The position numbers and the translations under genes were made by a program. DNA of 64,000 bases, taken from NCBI RefSeq assembly GCF_900129665.1, contig NZ_FQWL01000001.1, positions 1,116,001 through 1,180,000 on the forward strand, written 5' to 3'. The DNA is from Flagellimonas flava. Lineage in GTDB: Bacteria > Bacteroidota > Bacteroidia > Flavobacteriales > Flavobacteriaceae. The notes under the pieces are model-generated. The model was not told the origin of the DNA. It saw only the letters and a program-made list of their open reading frames with translations, and did no database searches. This document shows positions 18,873 through 28,386 of the stretch, piece by piece (within the stretch, counting starts at the first letter, position 1; each line of letters begins with the position of its first letter).

Positions 18873-19553
18873 ATGACCAACAAATATTATGCTTTGTTTG
18901 CTTTAGCATGCGTTTTTGCAGCAAACATTTCCCTTGCCAATCAGTGCGATAATTTCTACGCCAAAATCACTTATGGGCTGAGTCATACAAAAAAGGCACT
19001 GAGCGCCACCAATTTTGAACACCAGATGTATTATGCAGAAAGGGCATTGGTTGCCTTGGAAAAATCCGAAAGCTTTAAAGCAGAATGCGGATGCGATGCT
19101 TCTGAGGATAAAAGATTGGACGCCATTGAAGTCTTACAAAAAGCCGTAGAACCTGTTGATTGGGATGCCGGCCGTTATTTCTCAAAAAAATCCATGGGCA
19201 TCATCAACGAGGTTATAACCCTCTTGGACGAATGCACCCTTGGAGCCACTCCGGTTGTGGTAGAAGATAGTGCCGAAAGCACCTTGGAGCATGAAGCTTA
19301 CGTAGAGACAAGTCAAAACGAAGCTTCCATGGAAATGGAAATGATCAAGGTTTTTGATAAGCATTCCTCGGAACGACTGCAGGCAGCCGAAGAGGCCATT
19401 AAAAACTTGGTGACACTTTCAAAATCTATTTCACAAGATACTTCCGAAGATAAGGAAGGCCCAAACAGTCTGGAACATCATCAACAAATGTACCTGGAAA
19501 ATGCCCGTAAATTACTTCAGGAAGGTTTACTGGCTTTGGAAGCCAAAAAATAA
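18873..19553 (+). CDS. Secreted helical protein of unknown function
   Basis: 226 residues. A signal peptide (1-22, ending SLA) is followed by a Cys-containing helical region: CDNFYAKITYGLSHTKKALSATN, with further Cys at about 70 and 72 (ECGCD) and 123. Two repeat-like helical segments, around 30-100 and 160-225, both contain Ala/Glu/Leu-rich helices and are separated by an acidic linker. No family recognised. Because Cys residues are in pairs, a disulfide-stabilised periplasmic protein is likely. The gene is 67 bp after the MBL gene, same strand; its stop is 15 bp from the ettA stop on the other strand. Confidence 0.6.
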   Translation: MTNKYYALFALACVFAANISLANQCDNFYAKITYGLSHTKKALSATNFEHQMYYAERALVALEKSESFKAECGCDASEDKRLDAIEVLQKAVEPVDWDAGRYFSKKSMGIINEVITLLDECTLGATPVVVEDSAESTLEHEAYVETSQNEASMEMEMIKVFDKHSSERLQAAEEAIKNLVTLSKSISQDTSEDKEGPNSLEHHQQMYLENARKLLQEGLLALEAKK

Positions 19554-19568
19554 ATCCGTTGGTTGGTT

Positions 19569-21260
19569 TTAGCGAATCAACTTTTTGTATTTGATACGCT
19601 TGGGCATGATATCCGTTCCCAAGCGTTTCTTTTTGTTCTCCTCATAGTCAGAGAAAGACCCTTCAAAGAAATACACCTGCGAATCGCCCTCAAAAGCTAA
19701 AATATGTGTACAAATCCTATCCAAGAACCATCTATCGTGCGAGATGATTACCGCGCATCCTGCAAAATTCTCTAGACCCTCTTCCAAAGCCCTTAGTGTA
19801 TTCACATCCAAATCATTCGTAGGCTCATCCAACAACAGCACATTCCCCTCTTCTTTTAAGGTCATGGCCAAATGGAGTCGGTTGCGCTCTCCCCCAGATA
19901 GCATACTTACCTTCTTGTTCTGCTCGCTTCCAGAAAAGTTAAAGCGGCTCAGATATGCCCTAGAGTTTACCTGCTTCCCTCCCATCATTACCAATTCCTG
20001 TCCATCACTAAAGTTTTCCCAAATGGTTTTATTAGGGTCAATATTGGAGTGACTTTGGTCTACATAGGCCAGCTTGGCGGTATCACCAACGGCAAAATCC
20101 CCTTTATCCGGATTTTCCTCTCCCATGATCATCCGGAAAATAGTAGTTTTTCCAGCGCCATTTGGTCCAATGATTCCAACAATACCAGCTTGTGGAAGGT
20201 TAAAGTTCAGGTCCTCGTACAATAATTTATCGCCATAGGCCTTGCTCACGCCTTTGGCCTCTATGACATTTGTACCCAATCGAGGGCCGTTCGGAATATA
20301 GATTTCCAATTTTTCCTCCAATTGTTTTTGGTCTTGGCTCAAAAGCTTATCGTAATTTTTTAAACGCGCTTTCTGCTTGGTCTGTCTTCCCTTGGCACCT
20401 TGACGAACCCAGTCCAGCTCCCGTTCCAAGGTTTTTTGTCTTTTAGAAGCCTGTTTGCTCTCCTGCGCCAATCGCTTGGCCTTCTGGTCTAGCCAACCCG
20501 AGTAATTTCCTTTCCATGGAATACCTTCGCCCCTATCCAATTCCAATATCCAACCAGCCACATTATCCAAGAAATAACGATCGTGCGTTACCGCTATCAC
20601 CGTACCTTTATATTGTGCTAAATGGTGCTCTAACCAATGTACAGACTCCGCATCCAAGTGGTTTGTGGGCTCATCCAAGAGTAAAACATCAGGTTCTTTA
20701 AGCAGCAGTCGGCATAGGGCCACCCTTCTACGTTCCCCACCGGAAAGCACCCCGATTTTCTTGTCCGATTCTGGAGTACGAAGGGCGTCCATAGCAATTT
20801 CCAACTTTGTGTCCAACTCCCAAGCATTGGACGCATCAATTTTATCCTGAAGCGCAGCTTGCTTGTCCATAAGCTTCTGCATCTTATCTGCATCTTCGTA
20901 AACTTCCGGAAGGCCGAACATATCATTGATCTTGTTATACTCGTCCAAAATCGCCACGGTTTCCGCAACACCTTCCTTTACCACTTCCAAGACTGTCTTA
21001 TCCTCATCCAGTTGTGGTTCCTGTTCCAAATACCCAACTGTATAACCGGGAGAGAAAACCACATCGCCCTGATAGTTCTTATCCACTCCCGCTATAATCT
21101 TCAACAAGGTGGATTTTCCAGAACCGTTGAGTCCCAGAATCCCAATTTTAGCTCCATAAAAGAAGCTGAGATAAATATTCTTTAAAACAGGGGTATTGGC
21201 GGTTTTAAACGTCTTGGTCACCCCGGACATTGAAAAAATGACCTTCTTATCGTCTGACAT
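19569..21260 (-). CDS. ettA: Energy-dependent translational throttle protein EttA
   Basis: 563 residues, two ABC-F ATPase domains without transmembrane segments. Walker A motifs are GLNGSGKST (about 45) and GPNGAGKTT (about 365); signatures are LSGGERRRVAL (about 170) and LSGGERNRLHL (about 450). DEPTNHLD and DEPTNDLD Walker B motifs follow. The length and the inter-domain Arg/Lys-rich linker fit EttA, which binds the ribosomal E site and gates entry into elongation according to ATP/ADP. Overall similarity is high; other ABC-F paralogues (Uup, YbiT) have different linkers. It is probably the first gene in its own unit, with a weakly defined promoter. Confidence 0.93.
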   Translation of the reverse strand: MSDDKKVIFSMSGVTKTFKTANTPVLKNIYLSFFYGAKIGILGLNGSGKSTLLKIIAGVDKNYQGDVVFSPGYTVGYLEQEPQLDEDKTVLEVVKEGVAETVAILDEYNKINDMFGLPEVYEDADKMQKLMDKQAALQDKIDASNAWELDTKLEIAMDALRTPESDKKIGVLSGGERRRVALCRLLLKEPDVLLLDEPTNHLDAESVHWLEHHLAQYKGTVIAVTHDRYFLDNVAGWILELDRGEGIPWKGNYSGWLDQKAKRLAQESKQASKRQKTLERELDWVRQGAKGRQTKQKARLKNYDKLLSQDQKQLEEKLEIYIPNGPRLGTNVIEAKGVSKAYGDKLLYEDLNFNLPQAGIVGIIGPNGAGKTTIFRMIMGEENPDKGDFAVGDTAKLAYVDQSHSNIDPNKTIWENFSDGQELVMMGGKQVNSRAYLSRFNFSGSEQNKKVSMLSGGERNRLHLAMTLKEEGNVLLLDEPTNDLDVNTLRALEEGLENFAGCAVIISHDRWFLDRICTHILAFEGDSQVYFFEGSFSDYEENKKKRLGTDIMPKRIKYKKLIR

Positions 21261-21295
21261 TCGGTAGTTGTTTATTTAAATATATAGCTGGAAAG

Positions 21296-21478
21296 TTAAA
21301 CCCTGCCCTTGAGTGCGTTAAATACCCAAGCAATCGCGAAAAAGCCGATTCCCACGGCCGCAAAACCGTAGCCAGCAACTTCATCATACTTAAAGGCACC
21401 TAGTGCTATCATACCCAGTCCCACTAGAATCATAATCCAAGTGGCATACGCCAGCACCGTATTCTTGTTCATTCCCAT
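21296..21478 (-). CDS. CAL67264-type small membrane protein
   Basis: 60 residues: a short polar start, then two hydrophobic helices (about 8-28 and 34-55) with Gly-rich turns (GLGMIALGAF, GYGFAAVGIGF), ending KGRV. This matches the flavobacterial CAL67264 family of two-helix membrane proteins. Function unknown. ATG at 21478 or the second ATG two codons later could be the start. It lies 35 bp upstream of ettA on the same strand and may be co-transcribed. Confidence 0.65.
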   Translation of the reverse strand: MGMNKNTVLAYATWIMILVGLGMIALGAFKYDEVAGYGFAAVGIGFFAIAWVFNALKGRV

Positions 21479-21544
21479 ATTGTTAGTTCAGTAGAAAATC
21501 AAATATCGTAAAAAATGGAATAATCCAATGAAACAGCATCAAGT

Positions 21545-22528
21545 TTATGCTTCAAACGGAAATTTGATGCCTGTTTTTTGTCTGATAGTGTCCATAAGAC
21601 CAACCAAATCCAAACTGTTTTGGTGTGACCATTTATCACTCTGGAGTTTCCTCTCCCAAAGACATTGTTGTACTTCTTCGATTTCATAGGTGAAGCCATT
21701 GCCTAAAACAGGCATATCCCACACTTTTTCCTCGCCATTTACCATACTTGTAAGTCCCTTTGCTTCATGCCATCTAGGGTGTATGAAAATCTCCCCGGTA
21801 CTTCCAGATACCTCTGCTTCCATTTTGGAAGCTGTTGTTAAGCCGCTGTACAAGATAGCCTGTGCCTTGTTATAATGAAAAATCATGGATGTCTGTAGCT
21901 CTGTACCGTTTTGGTGAAAATTGGAAAAAGCACTTATTTCGGTAGGCTTCCCAAGAATGAGATAAGCCAAGAAAATAGGATAGATGCCAATGTCTAAAAG
22001 GGAACCCGAGGCCAAATTTGGATCTAGTATCCTAGAGCTTTCGTCCCTATCCATGCCATAGAATGCGAAGTCTGCATGGAGGTAAGAAACTTCACCTATA
22101 GCACCTTCTTCCACCATTTGCATCGTCTTTACGACAGATGGGTTGAAGCGGGACCATAATCCTTCCATCAAAAAAACCTTGTTGGCTTTGGCAACCTTGA
22201 TCATTTCTTCCACCTCACCCCTATTGACACCCATTGGCTTTTCGCACAGCACATGTTTTCCATGGTTCATCGCCTTTATGGCCAATTCCTTATGAAAAAC
22301 ATGGGGTGTGGCGATATAGACAATGTCCGCCGAATCTGATGCAAAAAGTTCATCATACGACCCAAAGACGTGACCAATTTCAAATTCATCAGCAAATTTT
22401 TCCGCCTTGTCCCTGTTTCTTGAAGCCACAGCAGTTACCTCAGCTCCCTCAACAAGTTTCAAATCAGAAGTAAACTTATGGGCAATGTTTCCAGGGCCAA
22501 CAATTCCCCATCTAATTTTTCGTTCCAT
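21545..22528 (-). CDS. Gfo/Idh/MocA family oxidoreductase
   Basis: 327 residues. An N-terminal Rossmann domain opens RKIRWGIVGPGNIAHKF and carries CEKPMGVN (about 97), the conserved Lys-Pro that positions NAD(P) and substrate. The C-terminal alpha/beta domain has a GLWSRFNP segment and the DIGIYP motif. Such enzymes oxidise sugars, inositols or trans-dihydrodiols. No sugar-use genes surround it to suggest which. It lies 66 bp upstream of the CAL67264-type gene and is divergent from the carboxylase gene at 22596. Confidence 0.88.
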   Translation of the reverse strand: MERKIRWGIVGPGNIAHKFTSDLKLVEGAEVTAVASRNRDKAEKFADEFEIGHVFGSYDELFASDSADIVYIATPHVFHKELAIKAMNHGKHVLCEKPMGVNRGEVEEMIKVAKANKVFLMEGLWSRFNPSVVKTMQMVEEGAIGEVSYLHADFAFYGMDRDESSRILDPNLASGSLLDIGIYPIFLAYLILGKPTEISAFSNFHQNGTELQTSMIFHYNKAQAILYSGLTTASKMEAEVSGSTGEIFIHPRWHEAKGLTSMVNGEEKVWDMPVLGNGFTYEIEEVQQCLWERKLQSDKWSHQNSLDLVGLMDTIRQKTGIKFPFEA

Positions 22529-22595
22529 ATTCCATCAAAAGTAATGATTATAACTCCTTATCTTTAGCCTACAAGATGCAACAGTTTTACGAACT

Positions 22596-24224
22596 ATGGA
22601 TATTAACTTCAATAAAAACGAAGACCACAATAAACTCAAACTTTCCGAACTCCGAAAAAAACTGGCCGAAGTAAAGCTTGGAGGTGGTAAAAAACGTATT
22701 GAAAAACATCACTCCAAGGGAAAAATGACCGCCCGTGAGCGTATTGACTATCTGTTGGATAAGAGTTCGGATTCCATTGAAGTCGGGGCCTTTGCCGGCG
22801 AAGGAATGTATGAGGAACACGGGGGTTGTCCGTCGGCCGGAGTTGTAGTAAAAGTTGGGTATGTAAAAGGAAAACAATGTGTGGTTGTAGCCAATGATGC
22901 GACCGTCAAAGCCGGGGCTTGGTTTCCCATAACCGGCAAAAAGAACCTACGGGCCCAAGAGATTTCCATTGAAAATCGCTTACCTATAATTTATCTTGTG
23001 GACAGCGCGGGGGTCTATCTTCCCATGCAGGACGAGATTTTTCCCGACAAGGAACACTTTGGTCGCATATTCCGAAACAACGCCATCATGAGCAGCATGG
23101 GCATTACCCAAATTTCCGCTGTGATGGGGAGCTGCGTTGCCGGTGGCGCTTATTTACCCATTATGAGTGACGAAGCCCTGATAGTGGACAAAACCGGAAG
23201 TATCTTTTTGGCAGGAAGTTATTTGGTAAAGGCTGCAATTGGTGAAAGTATAGACAACGAAACCCTTGGTGGAGCCACCACACATTCGGAAATCAGTGGC
23301 GTAACGGATTACAAAGCCAAAGACGATAGAGACGCCCTGGATAAAATAAAGAACATCGTTGGAAAAATTGGGGATTTTGAAAAAGCTGGATTCAATAGGG
23401 TTACCTCAAAAAAACCATCTGAGAAACAAGAGGATATCTATGGGATTCTTCCAAAATCAAGAGGTGACCAATACGATATGTTGGAGATTATCAAACGATT
23501 GGTCGATGATTCCGAATTTGAACAGTACAAGGAAGGCTATGGTAAGTCACTCCTGACCGGGTATGCCAGAATCGATGGCTGGGCCGTTGGCATCGTTGCC
23601 AACCAGCGCAAAGTGGTCAAGACCAAAAAAGGTGAAATGCAGTTTGGCGGAGTCATCTATTCCGATTCAGCGGACAAGGCCACACGTTTTATCGCCAATT
23701 GTAACCAAAAGAAAATCCCGCTGGTGTTTTTGCAAGATGTTACGGGATTTATGGTCGGGAGTAAAAGCGAACACGGAGGTATCATTAAAGATGGTGCCAA
23801 AATGGTAAATGCCGTGAGCAACTCGGTGGTGCCAAAATTTACCATTGTTATTGGTAATAGTTATGGTGCCGGAAATTACGCCATGTGTGGTAAGGCCTAT
23901 GACCCTCGATTGATTGTGGCTTGGCCAAGCGCCGAACTGGCCGTAATGAGTGGTAACTCGGCTGCCAAAGTGCTCTTGCAAATTGAAAAGGCCTCTTTGG
24001 AGAAAAATGGAGAAGCCTTAGATGCCAACAAAGAGAAGGAATTGTTTGGAAAAATTAAAGCACGTTACGACAATCAGATATCTCCCTATTATGCAGCTTC
24101 GCGATTATGGACAGACGCCATTATTGACCCGCTTGACACGCGTAAATGGATTTCTATGGGCATTGAGGCTGCCAATCACTCCCCAATAGAAAAACGCTTT
24201 AATATGGGCGTCTTGCAGGTGTAA
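22596..24224 (+). CDS. Acyl-CoA carboxylase, carboxyltransferase (beta) subunit
   Basis: 542 residues, two crotonase-fold carboxyltransferase domains. The N-half has HGGCPSAGVV and LVDSAGVYLPMQDEIFPD, and MGSCVAGGAYLP forming the acyl-CoA oxyanion hole. The C-half has FLQDVTGFMVG and the GNSYGAGNYAMCG biotin-carboxyl pocket. The closest type is methylcrotonyl-CoA carboxylase beta (leucine breakdown), but propionyl- or geranyl-CoA enzymes share these motifs. The biotin carboxylase/carrier alpha subunit is not in the window. Its stop TAA at 24222-24224 is immediately followed by the stop of the convergent gene. Confidence 0.9.
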   Translation: MDINFNKNEDHNKLKLSELRKKLAEVKLGGGKKRIEKHHSKGKMTARERIDYLLDKSSDSIEVGAFAGEGMYEEHGGCPSAGVVVKVGYVKGKQCVVVANDATVKAGAWFPITGKKNLRAQEISIENRLPIIYLVDSAGVYLPMQDEIFPDKEHFGRIFRNNAIMSSMGITQISAVMGSCVAGGAYLPIMSDEALIVDKTGSIFLAGSYLVKAAIGESIDNETLGGATTHSEISGVTDYKAKDDRDALDKIKNIVGKIGDFEKAGFNRVTSKKPSEKQEDIYGILPKSRGDQYDMLEIIKRLVDDSEFEQYKEGYGKSLLTGYARIDGWAVGIVANQRKVVKTKKGEMQFGGVIYSDSADKATRFIANCNQKKIPLVFLQDVTGFMVGSKSEHGGIIKDGAKMVNAVSNSVVPKFTIVIGNSYGAGNYAMCGKAYDPRLIVAWPSAELAVMSGNSAAKVLLQIEKASLEKNGEALDANKEKELFGKIKARYDNQISPYYAASRLWTDAIIDPLDTRKWISMGIEAANHSPIEKRFNMGVLQV

Positions 24225-26387
24225 TCACTGAACCGCAAATTTGGCTAACTGTTGTTCTTCTCCAGATTCCATGAGACGAATCATGAATTCTTCATTTCTT
24301 TGATTGGGCTTTCCAAAATTGTACTGCACGGTGCACTTTAGAAAGGTAGGGACTTTATTTCCATGGGTTCGATTCCCCAGATAGGTAACATTCAAAATCC
24401 AGTCACCCACGGTGTCGGAGCCTACGATTTCGAATTGTTCACTGGCGTACCCATGCTGTAGCTCGTTTAAAATTCGCTTTTTGTCGCTCGTATCTGTATG
24501 CTCCCAATTAAAAAAACGTTTTTGAGGATTTACAAACTGTACCACAAACTCTGCATCGGGATTGCTCCAATCTAAAAGTAACCTGGCATTATAGGTCAGG
24601 TTGTTCCGATACTTGGGTTCTACCTTGTTCATGTCTAAATCCTTACCATTTCGATTCACAAGATTTCTTATTTCCGCTCCAGCGATTTTATCAAGGCCTA
24701 AAAAATTAAGCTCGGTATTGGCCTTTCGGTCAACGATGCTTGCTAGCATATCATAGGCCTCCTGATAGTTACCCGCACCTTTATGGGCCATGGCCACATC
24801 TAAATACGGTTGTATTTTATTTGGGTATTCATCCAACATCTTAGTACTTGCCACCAGTGCCATTTTATGGTTCCCAGTTTCCATGGATTTAAGATACATA
24901 CCCCTTAATTCTTCAAAACCAACATTATCTTTTTCCAGGATATTGGAAAGAATTCGATTTCCTAATTCGGGTTTTGACCCGTAGAAAAAAGAGGCAACAT
25001 CCACCAAATACTCGGGGTTATCCCAATAGGATTTACGCTGGTTCAGATAAATCTTGTAAGCTTCTTCCAGGTTCTTGCCTTTTTTAAGTTCTTTTAAATA
25101 TGGGGTAACCAAGGTTTTATTGTTAACCTTTAGTTTTCCGTCATAAAAGTTATCGGTCAATTGGGCCAAATCTCTTTTCTTTCCTGTGGGTCCATTGGAC
25201 TTTGCTGTTTTTGTTGTAATCAACAATACTCCATTTGCCCCAAGGCTACCAAAACGGTTGGTCGCCGCCAAACCCTTCAAAACAGTAACTTCTGCTATAT
25301 TCTGAGGATTCACAAAATCTGTATTGGCCACCTCACCCGTGAAAGAATTAGATCGTTCCATAGGCACTCCATCAATTACTATTAATCCGTAATTGTTACC
25401 CAGAACCGAATTACTCGGCCTCATTTTAATTTGACTTAAATCTTCATTTTGACCAAGGCTTACGCCAGAAAATTTTCCTTGAATTGCAGTATTGCCTGTT
25501 GTTGCAATTGGTGAAATATCCTCCTCGTCAATTGATTGCACAGCATATCCAATCTTATCCTTGTTTTCTTTTCCAAATCCAGTTGTTATTTCTTCAGTAG
25601 GTTTATCCCTATCCTCTACTACCACCACTTCCTGTAGTTGAATCCCTGAATCGTCAAAAACAAAATCAAGCTCATCTTCTTCCTCCAACAAAATCTGCTT
25701 TTTCTTATTTCCAAAAGAAACTACCAAAGTATCTCCAACAGAAGCCCTGATACTATACCCACCTGAAGTGTTGGTTTTGATTCCCTGACTCTGAAACTCT
25801 TTTATATAGACATCAACAGCAGCCAAACCGGAAGTTCCACTGTATACAGTTCCTGAGTAAGCCTTAGTCTTACCACTTGATCCAAATTCTCCGGTTTTTT
25901 CCGTAAGGTTAATAAGATTCCCATTATTCACAATGGTCAAGAGGTTTAGGCTGGCCCTATTAAAGTCTTTTTTTCCATTGATAATATAGACCTCACCACC
26001 AAAATTGGGAGTGGTTGTACCCAAATTCTGATTTCCATCCGTAAAAACCAATACATCCCCTTTTTCGGTATAGGCATCAAGCAATTCAAAAGATGTTGCA
26101 CCATCATAAGTCAACCCCCTAAGTCTTTCCTTTATGTTAGACCAATCACCTCCTTTAACCCCGAAACTCTCTTTGGATACTACCTCATTATTAAATGAAA
26201 GAAGGGCGACGGAGGCATCCATATTAGTCTTAAAGTAGGCATCCAAAAAGTAAAATTCCTTATCCAAATCCCTATTGTACATGGAATAGGAAACATCCCA
26301 ACAAATGGTCACCTGTTTTTCCTGGCCAAACACAAATGCTCCAATCAATCCAAAGAAAAAGATCAGAATAAATTTCGAGATTTTCAT
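24225..26387 (-). CDS. Exported vWA/plug/TPR-like/DUF2135-like protein without beta-barrel
   Basis: 720 residues with a signal peptide (1-21). Four parts are visible. First, a von Willebrand A-like domain (about 25-150) with an apparently intact metal site: DVSYS (31-35), T98 in GATSF and D117 in VFTDGN. Second, a carboxypeptidase-type regulatory fold (about 175-245). Third, a SusC/TonB-receptor plug-like domain (about 277-392) with VIDGVPMER, IAEVTVLKGLAATNRFGSLG and ANGVLLITTK. Fourth, a helical TPR-like region (about 450-560), then a beta domain (about 600-717; LLLDWSNPDAEFVVQFVNPQ) resembling DUF2135. No outer-membrane barrel or C-terminal sorting domain follows, so it cannot be a transporter of the usual kind. 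It is downstream of its paralogue (131 bp). Function unknown. Confidence 0.7.
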   Translation of the reverse strand: MKISKFILIFFFGLIGAFVFGQEKQVTICWDVSYSMYNRDLDKEFYFLDAYFKTNMDASVALLSFNNEVVSKESFGVKGGDWSNIKERLRGLTYDGATSFELLDAYTEKGDVLVFTDGNQNLGTTTPNFGGEVYIINGKKDFNRASLNLLTIVNNGNLINLTEKTGEFGSSGKTKAYSGTVYSGTSGLAAVDVYIKEFQSQGIKTNTSGGYSIRASVGDTLVVSFGNKKKQILLEEEDELDFVFDDSGIQLQEVVVVEDRDKPTEEITTGFGKENKDKIGYAVQSIDEEDISPIATTGNTAIQGKFSGVSLGQNEDLSQIKMRPSNSVLGNNYGLIVIDGVPMERSNSFTGEVANTDFVNPQNIAEVTVLKGLAATNRFGSLGANGVLLITTKTAKSNGPTGKKRDLAQLTDNFYDGKLKVNNKTLVTPYLKELKKGKNLEEAYKIYLNQRKSYWDNPEYLVDVASFFYGSKPELGNRILSNILEKDNVGFEELRGMYLKSMETGNHKMALVASTKMLDEYPNKIQPYLDVAMAHKGAGNYQEAYDMLASIVDRKANTELNFLGLDKIAGAEIRNLVNRNGKDLDMNKVEPKYRNNLTYNARLLLDWSNPDAEFVVQFVNPQKRFFNWEHTDTSDKKRILNELQHGYASEQFEIVGSDTVGDWILNVTYLGNRTHGNKVPTFLKCTVQYNFGKPNQRNEEFMIRLMESGEEQQLAKFAVQ

Positions 26388-26518
26388 ATTTAGATTATTA
26401 AGATTGCGACAAAGTAGGCAAAATTCAAAATAAATCCATCCCAGAGTTGACGGATGATAGTTCCCAACCCATAGATACAGGTTATGAATTGACGGTCACC
26501 TCTTTCCTTAGCACTGTT

Positions 26519-28321
26519 TTATTGTTCCTTCATCGAATTTGAACCATCGATGGAAAACAAGCTCTGGTAATTGTTTTTAGCGCTCAGTTTAAACACATGT
26601 ATTTCTTTTTGCTGGGCCGCTGTATTGAAATTATGGTAAACAGTGGCTTTTAAATACGTTGGTGTCAAGCTTTTGTTACCCAAGTATTGCGCATTGATTC
26701 TCCAAGTTCCTCCTATGGGTTTATAAATAAGATACTCTTGGCAAGAAAACCCCTGTTTCTTCTCCTCCATAATTCGTTCTGAATTCTCACGTAACGTATG
26801 GTTCCATGTGTAATACTGATTTTCCGGGTTAACAAATTGAAGGTCAAATTCCGCCTCGCTATTATTCCATTCAAATACGACTCGTGTCCCCTTAAATTCT
26901 TCCCCATCTTTCACCTTAACCGCCGTACGTCCCTCCCCTATCAAATTTCCATGTTGGGTAATAAGGTTGTTAAAACTGTTATCAAGGACAGTGGAAAAGG
27001 ATTCTGAATCCTCAAAAAAGGACTCTTTCACCAAATAATTATAACGGGCATAAAGCGTGGCGGCGTACTCAAGATTGCCAGCATTTCGATAGCTGTTGGA
27101 CAAGTCCAGATAGGATTGGGCATAATGGGGACGAAGAATGAACACCTGTTTGTAAATCTCATTGGCCCTTTCATAGGCGCCCGCAGCATCTAGTTGGTAA
27201 GCCAAGGCCTTTAAAACCCTAGGGTCGTTTGCAAACCTACTTTCCAAAACCGTTATGGCTTCATCCGCCAAATTTTTGTATTCCTTACTAGAATTGAAAT
27301 GGGAAAGGACATCCAAATAAAAGTAAGGGGAATTGGCATATACCTTTTGCTGGGTTTCGAACCACTCTTCTGTCTCTTCTTTATTTTTGGTGTTCTTGAG
27401 TTCCACCATATAAGAAGGTTCCGCGATATTCATATTCCCAAGCTGTGATTCGTCCCAAAAATTGTTCCTTAATTTGGCTTGATCGAACGGCTTGTTCGTG
27501 CCTTTTTCCTTTTTACTATAGTTCCCTGTCTTTGTGTTAATAATCACAACACCACCAGCCGCCAAGCTGCCGTACCTGGCAATTCCTGCTATCGATTCTA
27601 TTACAGCAATGCGTTCAATATTGTTTGAGGAAAGAAAGACAGGAGCATCGGTGAAGAGCACACCGTCCACCTCATAAACAGCTGGTACTGGTTTTGCTGA
27701 ACGCGTGGCACGGGGTAAATATACAATAGGTATGGTCAGGTCGGTGGGGCGACCCACATTGCCCAAAAGTGAACCCCCACCAGGTCTAAAGGCATTGGGT
27801 CTAAACACCTGTGCGCCAGGAATCCATGCCTGAAGGCCGTCTATAAAATCCTGCCCGGCCGAACTTAAGTCATCCCCATCCAAGATGCGCATGGAGTAGC
27901 CCGTCTTCTCACGGTCCAAAATTCCGAAGCCTGTTTTGATCAGGCTTTTGTTTTCTTGGTATTCCTTAAATAGTTCTACTTGGGACTTTTTGCTGCGTTT
28001 GGTGACCGTAACCTCGTCCAACTCCTCAATCTTGTCGAACATCTCCACATTGAGAAAACGGGTCACATCTTGAATCATAATCTCCATATCCTGTTTTCCT
28101 ACATAGCTGTAGACCAGCACCTGTCCCTCATCCGCATAAATTTCATAGCGCCCGGTTTTATCGGTTTTTACACCTTGATCACTGTCCTTGATGCTAATAT
28201 TTACATTAGACAATGGGGAAAGTCCATCCGTGACAATACCCTTTATTTTTTTAACCTGCACTTGGGCGGTCAATCCATACCCAACGAGGGTGAGGAGTAC
28301 CAAAACAATGTTTCGTTTCAT
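26519..28321 (-). CDS. Exported plug/TPR/DUF2135-like protein without beta-barrel (paralogue)
   Basis: 600 residues with a signal peptide (1-19, ending LTAQ). Parts in order: carboxypeptidase-type regulatory domain (about 22-95; KGIVTDGLSPLSNVNISIK), a long linker, a diverged TonB plug-like domain (about 140-265; VYEVDGVLF, AVIESIAGIARYGSLAAGG), TPR-like helices (about 330-445), and the same C-terminal beta domain as the neighbour (about 475-585; VVFEWNNSEAEFDLQFVNPE). It lacks the vWA domain and the barrel. Shared domain order and adjacent same-strand genes indicate duplication. The plug has lost the usual SusC loop lengths and shows a GGVVIINTK end. An assembly or signalling role at the outer membrane is speculation. 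The M24 peptidase gene is 65 bp downstream of nothing: it lies just upstream in the same direction. Confidence 0.7.
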   Translation of the reverse strand: MKRNIVLVLLTLVGYGLTAQVQVKKIKGIVTDGLSPLSNVNISIKDSDQGVKTDKTGRYEIYADEGQVLVYSYVGKQDMEIMIQDVTRFLNVEMFDKIEELDEVTVTKRSKKSQVELFKEYQENKSLIKTGFGILDREKTGYSMRILDGDDLSSAGQDFIDGLQAWIPGAQVFRPNAFRPGGGSLLGNVGRPTDLTIPIVYLPRATRSAKPVPAVYEVDGVLFTDAPVFLSSNNIERIAVIESIAGIARYGSLAAGGVVIINTKTGNYSKKEKGTNKPFDQAKLRNNFWDESQLGNMNIAEPSYMVELKNTKNKEETEEWFETQQKVYANSPYFYLDVLSHFNSSKEYKNLADEAITVLESRFANDPRVLKALAYQLDAAGAYERANEIYKQVFILRPHYAQSYLDLSNSYRNAGNLEYAATLYARYNYLVKESFFEDSESFSTVLDNSFNNLITQHGNLIGEGRTAVKVKDGEEFKGTRVVFEWNNSEAEFDLQFVNPENQYYTWNHTLRENSERIMEEKKQGFSCQEYLIYKPIGGTWRINAQYLGNKSLTPTYLKATVYHNFNTAAQQKEIHVFKLSAKNNYQSLFSIDGSNSMKEQ

Positions 28322-28386
28322 AGCTTTAAATTTTGATGGCCTATTGCTAGGCCCAGTTATCTCTGATCTTCCATCATATACATTCC

